Below, piece by piece: positions 48,944 through 58,923 of a DNA stretch of 64,000 bases. The translations under genes were made by a program, and so were the position numbers. How positions within the stretch are numbered: the first letter of the stretch is position 1; each line of letters begins with the position of its first letter. Source of the stretch: Diplonema papillatum (Eukaryota > Euglenozoa > Diplonemea > Diplonemida > Diplonemidae); NCBI GenBank assembly GCA_030068145.1, contig JAPJBO010000576.1, positions 62,001-126,000 of the forward strand, written 5' to 3'. Below the pieces are notes generated by a model that did no database searches, was not told where the DNA came from, and saw nothing but the letters and a program-made list of their open reading frames with translations.

Positions 48944-51889
48944 TTACTCTTCAGATGGCGATCGGTGTTTCGGACTTGCCGCAAAGCTCTGCGGGGGGAA
49001 GGGAAGGGTGCTGGATGTGATGTCAGTAGGCGTGCGCAGCCGGCTTACGCTCGAGAAGTACTCTTGCCACACGGGAATCGACTCGACGGGCACCGCCAGG
49101 ACGCGAGCGAACGAGAGACCCGACAAGTAAACTAAGGACCAGCCGGGTACGGTTGCTTCAGAGAGACTCGAGCTCGGGTCGGAGAACTTGCAGTACACAG
49201 CCACGTCGCACACCGGGAAAAACTCGAGATCCATCGGCTGCGTGCCCAACGAGGAGAAGACGAGCTGTGCCGCGTTGACTCGCAGCAGCCGTTTGTGATA
49301 ACGGTACTCGTTGTCAGCGCCACAGGCACGGCCGTAGCAGAGGAGCGGCGCTGGCGGCTTCACCTCAGAGCTCAACCTGTCGGTCGACGGGGTTAGCGGA
49401 AGGGGCGTGTCCGATGGCAAGTCGGCATTGCGCACGAACAATGGCCGTTGGCGTCTCGCCGAAGCGGACCCGTGCCTTTGGATGATGTCGGCGGGACTGG
49501 CCGGCACCGGCGGCTTCGGCGTCGGCTTTTGGTGCGGCGGATGCCGCGGGTGGTGCTGCTCTCGGCTGCCTTTCCGAGGAGTGGTCGCCCCGCTACTTGC
49601 GGCATCCCTGCGGGGGGAAGCGTTCGAGGCCTGCGGGAGCGTGCTGTAGCTCAAGTCAAGTGCAGAACGGGACGGGGTGTGGCCGAACCCCACGCGGGGG
49701 CTTAGGGCGGGTGTGTTCTGCAGGACCTGCCGGGAATAGTAATCCTGGTCGTCATAATCCGAAACCCCATGGGTTGTGGGCGTGACGGACAGCTCCTTGA
49801 TATACGCCTGCTGCTGCTTGGCGAGCACCGAGTAGCTGCGAAGCCTCAGCCCTACTTCGTCCAGTTCAGAGTCATCGCTGTCGCTTTCCTCCATGCCGAG
49901 CTTGTCGCTGTGGCTCCCCGCGCGCGCGGTATTCCGCGCAGATCGCGCCTCTGCCAGCACGTCTGCCGCCCACGCTTCTTCTAAGTCGGATTCCAACACT
50001 ACAAACAGCACTGCATCGCGTGTCAGCACCGCATCCTCGTCCAGCTCGCGCCACTCTCTGACGGGTGTCCCGTCTGGCTGGAAGACGACGGCTGCTATTC
50101 GAACGGGAATCGGCAGGCTTCGGTTGACCGCCGCCTGGATGGTTTCGAGGCGCGTTGCGCGGCCTGCACGGCCAACGGCGGGGAGAGTGAGGGGCAGCAC
50201 GACTTCGCAGTTCGCGTCGGGAGACGCGTTGAAGGAGGAGGCGCGGATGTGCACGGTTGTGTGGACGGTGGATGCGGTGGCGGTGCCGTTTGGTTGGGCT
50301 TTGGAAGGATGCCTGCGAGCGCGGGGGGACCCCGTGCTCAAAGACGAGCTTCGGGAGGGAAGGGGGTCAATGCCGTTAGATACGTGCGCACGAGCGTGGC
50401 CGTTGAGCAGCTGGACGGACTTAGGCGCTGTGCCGGCGGGGTAGACATGCGCGGTGCTCGCGTGGGATGGAGACGCTGCGGGGGCCCAGTTTTGCACCAT
50501 CTCTGCGGACTGCACGCAGTAAATGAAGACAAACGGGACGTCCGGCGGCAGGCTCGGGATCACGGTTTCGTACGAAGGGGCGAACTGCGACCAGAACCCA
50601 CCGACGCCGGCAGGCAGGTCTTTGACTGCGTTCCACTGGTGTGTCGCCGGGTCGTATGCCAGAACAGAAGAAAGGGGTACCGGTCTCGGAAGGCCGAAGC
50701 TAGCCGACACCTTCTTCCTGAGGCGAGCCCGCAACGCGCGCGTGCTCGCCACTTTCTCTGTGTCGACGAACAGGTGGCACGTCCGCTTTTCATCACCCAT
50801 CGACAGCGTCGCCGCGATGCCGTAGATGCGGGGGACCTCGTCGTGGTCTTCACTCAGCCCCAAGTCGCTCACCCACTTCTGCGCGAGTTCACTGCGCTGC
50901 ACAATGTATAATTGGCAGGCACTGCCTTCCTCTGGTTCAGCTGCGTCAGCGGGCGACCCCCACTGCACCCATTTCTGGTTGGAAGCGGCGTACCGGAGCA
51001 CGAACGCTGGGTCCAGCTGGCACGAAAACTCATTCCGATACTCCGTTTGGGCCGCGCTTGCGGCGTGCTGGACGTGGCGCTGAGAGATGATTCCGGCATC
51101 GAGCGGCACTGCGATGTTTTGCTTTTGGGATGCTAGCATGGTCTCCGGGGGTGAGGAACAGAAGCGGAGGTCGGCCGCAATCATGACGACGCGGGCAGCC
51201 TGTGAAGAACGCCGTGGGGAGGCGGATGGGCTGCTGTACTCCATGGAAGGTGGGACGGCGGAATAGTGGTGAGGAGAATTGGGTGGGACGAAGGGCTTGG
51301 CGGCCGCTGTATCGAGAGTCGGACGTCTGTTGTGACCTGCTGGACTGGTCGACGCACGGCTTTGCCAGTTCATTGGTGGTTGAGCGGTGTGTCTCGAGGT
51401 TGTGGAGGAAGGAGCATGTGGTGTGCTTCCGGGTCGAAGGGTGTTGGGTCTGCGGTTGCTTTCGACCGGAGGCTCGCGGACTCTCTCCGCGCCTTCTCGA
51501 AATGCTTCCAGCTCACTGAGGACCGATGCCCACTCTTCTGCTAGCGGTCCTGCCCCTCGCAGAACGCATCGGTACACGACTGCAACTTGCGCTGGAAGCT
51601 TTCGTTCCCATGCTCGGACGAACAGAGCGGGTTCTGATGCGAGGTCGAAGCCTTCGGACTCTTGCAGAAGGGTCGTTATGAAGTCGACGTCGACGGTCGG
51701 GTACAACGAGAACCGTTTCAAGAGAACATCGAGTCCGTGCAGCGCAGACCGCGGGCACCCCCCTGAGTGCGAGCTGCCGTCACCGGGAAGGGTCACCGCC
51801 AGCAGAAACTCGCTGAGGTACTCGCTCAGCTCATCAGCCACACCAGCAGAACGCCTTTCTGACGGCAAAGGGGGCTCGCCCTCAAGCAT
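48944..51889 (-). CDS. Large unrecognised protein with three internal repeats, 981 residues
   Basis: Intronless frame from ATG at 51889; an alternative upstream GTG is ignored. Residues 1-135 are a helical, acidic N-terminal domain (DELSEYLSEFLLAVTL, LHGLDVLLKRFSLYPTVDVD). Three segments of about 100-115 residues then share a pattern: a strand, a helix, [Y/F]-D/P-x-x..W, and a closing h-h-h-x-h-x-x..h-x-x-x-W. They lie at about 234-343 (CQLYIVQRSELAQKWVSD), 354-470 (VFIYCVQSAEMVQNWAP) and 543-641 (LFVVLESDLEEAWAAD). A disordered Ser/Pro/Arg region and a C-terminal beta-rich domain (about 860-960, RYHKRLLRVNAAQLVFSS to IPVWQEYFSSVSRL), possibly PH-like, follow. I know no named family. A short upstream frame of 14 codons starts at about 51940. 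Confidence 0.85.
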   Translation of the reverse strand: MLEGEPPLPSERRSAGVADELSEYLSEFLLAVTLPGDGSSHSGGCPRSALHGLDVLLKRFSLYPTVDVDFITTLLQESEGFDLASEPALFVRAWERKLPAQVAVVYRCVLRGAGPLAEEWASVLSELEAFREGAERVREPPVESNRRPNTLRPGSTPHAPSSTTSRHTAQPPMNWQSRASTSPAGHNRRPTLDTAAAKPFVPPNSPHHYSAVPPSMEYSSPSASPRRSSQAARVVMIAADLRFCSSPPETMLASQKQNIAVPLDAGIISQRHVQHAASAAQTEYRNEFSCQLDPAFVLRYAASNQKWVQWGSPADAAEPEEGSACQLYIVQRSELAQKWVSDLGLSEDHDEVPRIYGIAATLSMGDEKRTCHLFVDTEKVASTRALRARLRKKVSASFGLPRPVPLSSVLAYDPATHQWNAVKDLPAGVGGFWSQFAPSYETVIPSLPPDVPFVFIYCVQSAEMVQNWAPAASPSHASTAHVYPAGTAPKSVQLLNGHARAHVSNGIDPLPSRSSSLSTGSPRARRHPSKAQPNGTATASTVHTTVHIRASSFNASPDANCEVVLPLTLPAVGRAGRATRLETIQAAVNRSLPIPVRIAAVVFQPDGTPVREWRELDEDAVLTRDAVLFVVLESDLEEAWAADVLAEARSARNTARAGSHSDKLGMEESDSDDSELDEVGLRLRSYSVLAKQQQAYIKELSVTPTTHGVSDYDDQDYYSRQVLQNTPALSPRVGFGHTPSRSALDLSYSTLPQASNASPRRDAASSGATTPRKGSREQHHPRHPPHQKPTPKPPVPASPADIIQRHGSASARRQRPLFVRNADLPSDTPLPLTPSTDRLSSEVKPPAPLLCYGRACGADNEYRYHKRLLRVNAAQLVFSSLGTQPMDLEFFPVCDVAVYCKFSDPSSSLSEATVPGWSLVYLSGLSFARVLAVPVESIPVWQEYFSSVSRLRTPTDITSSTLPFPPQSFAASPKHRSPSEE

Positions 51890-53512
51890 GGGCCCGCTAA
51901 CGCCCCGCACGCTGCCGATCCCTTCCCCCGTTTCCTTTCATTATTAGAGATCGAGGTACTAGCAATGCCGTCAACTCCGTAGACGAATGGTCTAATGCTC
52001 CGGACACCGGTTTGTACCCCCGAAAAACGAAAAACGTACGCAAGAACTACGCACAAACTACGCAATACGTGGTTGGCTACATTTTTATGCTCGATATGCA
52101 GCTGGTGGCTGACGTGTGTCCAAACGGTCCTGACAGGGCATATGGTCCAGGGTTCGTGGCAACAATACACGAAAAATGGCGATTTGCGTACTGGACAGCA
52201 CAAGAGTTCCAACAAGGGATTGACGACGACAAAAATGGAGGAGGCGTTTCCACTCAAGATAGCTATTGGAAAGAAATGCGATGGTTGGTTAAAAATTGGG
52301 GTACTTCGACCTCCACGTGTTCCCCCGGGCATGGGATTCAACTCTCCTTGATAGCTTAGCCGTAGCTACAGCTCTCGTGCTGCGGGTGTTTTGCGAGCAT
52401 AATTTCTTTAGCCGTTGTGTAGCCAACGCACGCACAACCTCTCGACTCAAAAGATAGCCTGCCCTTATAGCTAGCAAACCGAGTCTCAATCCCTGAAAGA
52501 CAAACAAATGGTGACTTCTGAATTCACCTCTCAACAGCAGGTCCCAGAAACAAGTCAAAAGTCAGGAGTTCCATCCCCAAACCTTCTTTCAGGACGGACC
52601 AACCAGTATGCTACCAGGATCATAACTAAGAAATTCGTCAGCTGAAACTCTCCGTATATGCAACGTGCTTTCATTTGATCCAGAAACAATTCACGGGCGT
52701 GTTGTGACATGCTGCAGGCCATGATGAAGGAACCATCTTCTTTTTGCAGCCTTGAAGACTGTTGGTGGTTGGCGGAAAGCTCGCGTGGCAGCCGAAGGAG
52801 TTGATGATTTCACTACGTTCGAAGCAGCAGTACTTCGTGCGACGAGCAGAGTCCGACAAGACAAATGTGGTAAAACGCTCACATCACCAAAACCCTGTGA
52901 GCTTGCTTGTGCTGCATGCCAAAAAAGGCGCAATGCAAGTAACTTAACGTGCGAGGCACTTTATGCTACCTATGGGGGAGACTGTGGCGGAAAACTGCAG
53001 GCTGAGCGAGGGCCTGTGAAGTCGCGCGAACCCCAAAGTCAAGCCAAACGAAGTTCAGTCCGTTTGCTCACCTCTAGCCACGGCCTCAATAAGCTGCAAA
53101 GTGGTCTGGACTGCAAAGAGAAAGCTGCGAAAAGCCTGTTTATTTAGAGTGAAAGTTCGCGTGAGTTATACTTATACGAACAAAGGAGAGGTGTGTTTTT
53201 GTTTTCTTATTATACGTGGCAACAATGTATTTTGCGTCGAAGTGTCATTCGGAGAAAACGAAGCTAGATAGTAGGGCGGGGCGGTTTAAGAACCGGTTCC
53301 GGGTTGAAGTCGTATCTTGGGTTGGAGAAATAGATGGGTGAACGCACAACCGTGAAACGGTTGCGCGTCTAGTTGCTTGTCGTGTACTTCTATCAGGCAC
53401 CGTGATAGCCTGTGCCCCAGGGTGCACGTACGAGGAGAAGCTGTTTCGCAACCAATACGCTCTTAGGACAGGCTGTGTCTGGAAACCTCCCTCGCTTCAA
53501 AGAGTGGCTGGC
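51890..53512. other. Region between two minus-strand genes, no confident gene
   Basis: Open frames on opposite strands at 51826-52341 and 52012-52359 shadow each other; neither shows a known domain. GAGTGAAAGTTCGCGTGAG at about 53146 is a fragment of the family at 772 and 48255. The 5' part should hold the promoter of the gene starting at 51889. Confidence 0.4.
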
Positions 53513-55824
53513 TCATAAACCAGTCTTGGAAGTGGAATCTCCGAAGAACCGAATGCGGTGTTTATCGCAAGCAGAATGGAGGTCGCGCCACGAGTTGTGT
53601 GGGAACTTCTCTATTGCACCGCCGTATTCGAGATCAAGAACGTTCAGCACGCCTGGGAGGTAGTGCTGCAAGGGCACCACGCCCTCGGAGTCAACACAGA
53701 GACGTAGGGTCCGTAGCGTGGGCAGAGCGGAAAGAAGCTCGGAGAGTACGGGGGTCGGTACAGCGACACTCCCTTGCATCGACAACACAGAAAGATTCGG
53801 GAAGCTGGCGGCTACCCGGCTGTACGGTTCAGGGGAGGAGAAGCAGAAGTCAAGGGCCAAGTGGCGAAGCGACAAAACCGGCTCATCGGGGTGGAGTGCT
53901 TCGGTGAGTTGCTGCGAGGACACGACTACCAATTCGATACTCTGCGCATGGGTCCATATGTTGTGGAGGACGTCATCGTTGACCAACGGAAGGGCCGTGA
54001 TGTTTTTCACTGCACTCGTGCGCGTCATGGGCACGGAGAAGGCTTCAAGTTTACGCAAGGTGCCGCACGACCTCGTCAGGTGTGCCAGTCCTTTCGCAGA
54101 CATTGACCTGCAGTTGGATACGGAGAGTGAAGTCAGGTTCGGCAACTTGGCCACCTCCGTGATGGTGTCGTTCGTGAGCTGAATACAACTGCTGATAGCT
54201 ATCGTCGACAGCCCCAAGGGGAGGATGGTCTTGCCTTCCGCATTCCCGATGCCGAGATCACAAAATGCGTTGTCGGTGACTTCCCGGTTCTTACTGATGC
54301 GCAGTGCCTTCAGGTTGTTCAGGTTTGTCAGAATCTTTCGCATCCCCGCGTCATTCAGAGATCCGATACCGGATAGCTGCAGATACTGTAGCTGTGGCCG
54401 CCCGGAAACAATAGCGCCAATGCCCTGTGCAGCCTTCAGTTGGAGAGATGAAGAGACTGGTGTGACTCCCATGTCGGCAGCTCCTGATTGCGCGTCGCTG
54501 CGATCGTCGTAATTGGACGGCACGTGCGTCGGGGTCTTCTTTGTTACGGCCTTCAGCTCCGCAAAGAAGTTGGCTACTTGCTTCGCGCGAGTCTTACGGT
54601 CATTCTCACCCGTCTCCGCTTCTTTTGGTTGTCCCTCGTCATTCTGGTCGCTTTGTGGCGGGCCAACAGCTAGCCCCAGGGGACCGGCAGCTGCGTCGTC
54701 ACCTTGCGTGAGGCGATGGCAGTCAGATAGGCTGAGCGACGTCAAGTTCGTATTGTGTTCCACGATGGTTGCCAATGCCTGTGGACCGATCGAAGTAGAA
54801 GTAAGGTCGAGGTTCGTCAGATGACGCGCCCGATCTGCGATGGTCTGGAAGGCGACGTCCGTCAGTTCATCGCACGACGGGAGCAATAGTTCTGTTATAT
54901 ACGGGAGCCGCGGTGCCAAGTACGATCGTAGTGCGTGGTCACTTAAGTGGCTGAGACACAAGCTGCGTAGCGTCCCTGCAGGTTGGATTTCGATGAGATT
55001 GTCCAGGACCAGACTCTTGAAACGACGTGCTCTTCAGTGGAAGCACTTATTGTGAAGAGCACCGGAGAGGCTTCCGATTCCGATGGCAGAACTTCCGGTA
55101 TCCTGCCCGGTGTCAGCAACCAGCTCGTGCCTGAAGATGGCATATCGGAGGCTTGACCACTGTTCCAGCAACGATTGGTAAAAATCCTTCCACGAAACGG
55201 TAGAACGCTAGTAACTTCTATGTTGTCCACGATTGGCAGAAAAGCTCACTTTGCAAAATGTTCGCGTCTGCTGGTCCGGCGTCTGCAAAATGCACATGAA
55301 AAGACAGCTAAACAGAAAGGCACACCGTCAGAAGGAAGACGCGCCCATGAGGCGCTCGAAGGAATGGCGGCTGCAGAGAAGCTGGCCAAGCTCAAGAATA
55401 CACCGGTGCCTGTCTCGTCAACCGGGGGCGGCGTGAACTCTTTCACGTGCAAACGTTGGACGCTGCGCAGGATCGGTTCTTCACACAGCAGTTGCCAGGT
55501 GAGTGCGTTGGCCTGAACGAGCTTGACATGAGTCACCGTGGAAACCCCCGGCTGTGACGCATGCCGGCTGTCCTCTACACTTGCCAGCACTTGCAGAATC
55601 TGGTTAGAAAACTCATGGCCGAAACCCACGATGGACTGAATGTTCAGCCTGCTCGCCCAGGTTCCAGCTAGCACTGGCATTACAACGTCGGTCTCGTCTA
55701 CTTCCCACCATGACGCCTCGGCGATACGCTTCCACATGCTGCACACGAGCAGAATGCAATGCGTCTTTGTTTTCGTCGGCACAAACGAGAATACACGCTT
55801 GAGTGCATCTTCGGGAAGGTCCAT
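53513..55824 (-). CDS. F-box and leucine-rich-repeat protein, two exons
   Basis: Likely substrate adaptor of an SCF-type ubiquitin ligase. Model: 55824-55404 and 55029-53513, phase-1 junction, 645 residues. Exon 1 starts MDLPEDALKRVFSFVPTKTK and contains LLVCSMWKRIAEASWWEV, a standard F-box (residues about 2-45). Exon 2 has amino-terminal-type LRRs (LTNLDLTSTSIGPQALATIV, LTSLSLSDCHRL), an acidic insert (about GDDAAAG to KKTPTHVPSNYDDR), then more repeats (LQYLQLSGIGSLNDAGMRKI, LKALRISKNREVTDNAFCDL, LTSLSVSNCRSMSAKGLAHL, LRHLALDFCF, LRTLRLCVDS). Donor ACCG|GTGTAT and acceptor GAAGAG|CACGTC are inferred from frame; nearby alternatives exist. Confidence 0.85.
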
Positions 55825-56489
55825 CTCTGTTCTTGAAACCTAAGATGCAAGCTATTGACGGGTCGGCGTTTAAGTTCCTTATTATTAGTTCAACTGCGCA
55901 CCCCTCCCCCCCTCTTAGGTCTCGCAGCTGGCAGGGCCCCTCTCTTAACCCAGTGATGCGTACGCACGGGCGCACGGTTAACGTTATGACCAGTTGGATG
56001 GCCCTCAGTGTCAGAAGAACAGTATCCGAGACGGAATAAGCAGAAGCTACTCCCGGAATTAGCTGTAGTCGCCGGAAACAGTATACGTCCGCCCAACCAT
56101 CACTTGAAAACTTCGCCATGTGATAATGATAAAACGGCCGCACTTTTTGGCTACACTGAGTCAGCCGTGCGTAGGCCGTAAAGGGGGGGTAGACCTATTA
56201 TCCACCCGACTTTTTCCGGAACTTCCGCGAACATTAAAACTAGTGGCGTTAAAAAATTCCTGTTCTCCAGGCTTTATCCAATGGTTATCCGAGGGCTATC
56301 CAAGGTTTTGTTGCAGGGTGGTGTTTTTTTCCTTCGCGCCTTCGGCGCGATATTGACTATTGTTTGGTAAACCAACCTGTCCGGTCGAAACCCAGCTCAC
56401 ATTCCCTGCTAGTGGGTGGACAAGCCAACCCTTAGACAATTCTGCTTGTCTAAACCCCCGTCCCGATTATTGTTAACCGCCTAATAGTG
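55825..56489. other. Upstream of the F-box gene, no gene
   Basis: Should hold the promoter of the F-box/LRR gene. Nothing else recognised up to the TTAA of the first piggyBac element. Confidence 0.4.
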
Positions 56490-56810
56490 TTAACCCTTTA
56501 CCGACCATCTACGCATATATGCGTAGATAATGCAGCGAATATCATGAGTAGCTCCCGAAGGGTGCCCCTGTGGTTAATCCGGCACCCAAGGGACGTATTT
56601 TAAAGATTTCTTAGCGTATCCTTCCATTAAAGCAACTGCCGACAAAAAGAGTGCCTGCCCCCCCTCTTTTTTCACGGCTGGAACTCGAGGTGTCCCCAGA
56701 AAACTGGGAGGTTTTCTTGGGCCAGTCACACACGGATTTTGAAATATCAGCACCGGTACCAAAAAAACGAGCAGGACAGAACTGCGGACTGAACAAAAGA
56801 ACTGCAAAAA

Positions 56811-58297
56811 ATGGTCAGGAAAGGCGTGATTGTCAGTGATGAAGTGTGCGATTCAGAAAGCACATCGTCCGAGACAGAGTCGGACAGCTCGTCGACGGAT
56901 GAGGAAGAGGTGAAGCCGAGAAAGTCCCCTTCCCGTGCGCAGAAACCTGAAAAGCAGACTGGGAAGCCTCAGCAGCCGGTAGATGGGTGGACAGAGGGTA
57001 TGGGGCCTGTGGATGACTTCCTGAGAAAGTTGCCTGCGGACACCTTTCGCACGTGCACCGTCGTTGATTCCCTGGAGCAGTACGACGACCACCGAAGCAG
57101 GCGCGAATTCGGGTCCATACCCGGGGTGACACTGAGACTGAGAAACGAGCAGAAGGGGTGTGAATGCGCCTACATCGCGTTGTGGCGTGCACTTGCATGG
57201 CGAGCTACCGGAAAGACAGATCTCCCGACTAAGGCTGTCGTGAGATGCTTCACCTTGCCAGGAAGTACGCACAGCGTGGGCACTGGCTGTATTTCGACAA
57301 CTACTATACCAGTGTCCCACTAATGCTTGCTCTATCCAGCATGGGGTTCCATTCGTGTGGTACAGTACGGTCGAACCGGAAAGGGCTCCCATTACTTCGC
57401 GAGAAAAAGGAGAAGAAACGTGGCCGACCAAGTAAGATCGAGAAGGCCAAGGCACCGCAGCGTGGGGACTCTTTTTTCATGCAATCCGGACCGGTCACTT
57501 ACGTGGAGTGGCACGACAAACGGGAGGTCAAAATGTTGTCCACCCTCCCGATCGGGGCATCCACAACTGAGGTCCAGAGACGACCCAAAGGTTCTTGTGG
57601 AAGAAAGGAACCAGTGCAAAAACCCGATATCGTCGAGTCCTACAACGCGTACATGGGCGGTGTCGACCTCAGCGACCAGCTCATGGCCAGTTGTGGCCGG
57701 CTCATGAAGGGTCGGAGGTGGTACCTGAAGCTTTTCTTCTACTTGTTGGAAGTTTCGTGCCTCAACGCATCTGTTATTTGGAAACATCTCCACAAAGACG
57801 ATCTGCAGAGCTTTTCCTTCGCTAACTTCAAGCGTGCGCTTATTGCGGGGCTCCTGAACGCAGATCCTGCCGATGACAGCAGCACAGAACCGGATGAGGT
57901 AAGTGCCGGCCCCGAACCCACGACTCCCACCAAATCGCAGCAGGACAGCGCACCGTCGACCCCATTCTCGCCAAGTACTCCGTCACGTGCTGACGATCAT
58001 CCGTGCCGGCTTGACGGTAAAACCCACTACCTTGTGCCCCTGGACCGCCGGACGACTTGCAAGTGCCACGTGCAGCGCAAGGACGTCCAATACATGTGCA
58101 AGCAGTGTGGTGTGCCATTGTGCCCTGCACCCTGCTTTGGGCGGTTTCACACCAAGCAGGACCACAAATTCGACGACCCGAACTTGAAGGACGCGCAGCG
58201 CCGACTCAAGGATCCCAACGGGCGCCCATTCAAGCGCGGGAGGAAGCGCAGTCTCCAGTCAAACAACAGCCCTGCGCACAACAAGCGCAAGACCTGA
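56811..58297 (+). pseudogene. Deleted and frameshifted piggyBac transposase
   Basis: 56811-57240 codes the acidic N-terminus and the start of the protease-like segment (SRREFGSIPGVTLRLRNEQK, then ECAYIALWRAL). It then jumps to GKTDLPTKA, equivalent to residue about 532 of the intact copy, so about 390 codons including the first catalytic Asp are gone. A one-base shift near 57243 leads into the frame 57245-58297: LYFDNYYTS (second Asp), YMGGVDLSDQLM (third Asp), and a C-terminal Cys-rich domain CKCHV..YMCKQCGVPLCPAPCF. It cannot make an active enzyme. Confidence 0.92.
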
Positions 58298-58832
58298 GGC
58301 TGTGCTTGGATCGCCTTCTACTTTTTCGACGCGTAGGAGTGCAATCTCGCTACCAATTTCGTCTCTCTTCATACCTTCCGTGGCAGAGCTTATTCTTTCA
58401 CTCTCATTCTTTCGTAAAGTTTCCAGGTGGCTGGCTGAGCAACGCCTGGCCAACCGGACACGATACTTTTGCGACGGCCCGGCCCCCCTGCACGCCGAAC
58501 ATGACATGAGTGCCTGATACAAGACCAGCACGAATGGGAGGCAGCGACCGAAACGAACCCGGAGAGAGGCGAGAAGAACACTGCGAACCAATAGCGCACT
58601 CGACGATGGTTGCAGGACCAATGAATAGCGGGAAACAACTTCACACCCTGCCGACCTGGAACAGCTTTCGCACGGCAAAAAGCCTGGATACCTGTTGCGG
58701 CAAATGGCCGCAATGAAAAGATCGACGAAAATGCGCTTAGTTCCACCCCTCGGATGCCACAAATCTTGCTGTCGGCGGCTTGATACACCCCGGACGAAGT
58801 GTACCCGAAAATAGGCAATTTCCTCAGAATAA

Positions 58833-58855
58833 CCCCCCCCCCCCCCCCCCCCCCC
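58833..58855 (+). repeat. Poly-C run abutting the piggyBac right terminal repeat
   Basis: About 23 consecutive C directly inside the right terminal repeat. Similar G/C homopolymers mark ends of other elements in this window (34202, 37029, 39392, 62857). Confidence 0.9.
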
Positions 58856-58923
58856 GGTCGGTAAAGGGTTAACATCTAAATAACCACATCTTAGTATTGT
58901 TAATATTTACAAAATGCTCTTAA

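Larger units (their letters stand above)
56494..58868 (+). mobile_element. piggyBac-type element, internally deleted, complete ends
   Basis: TTAA at 56490-56493 and 58869-58872 flank 13-bp perfect terminal inverted repeats CCCTTTACCGACC (56494-56506) and its complement (58856-58868). A 22-bp perfect palindrome (56507-56528, centre CATATATG) lies just inside the left end. A poly-C run adjoins the right end. Length is 2375 bp. It carries a transposase frame that has lost its middle (next entry), so it is non-autonomous. Confidence 0.93.

Noticed and set aside
51826-52359. Two overlapping frames on opposite strands upstream of the 981-residue gene
   Set aside because: They shadow each other, the plus one lacks an ATG near its start, and no domain is seen. 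A hidden small gene on the plus strand cannot be fully excluded.
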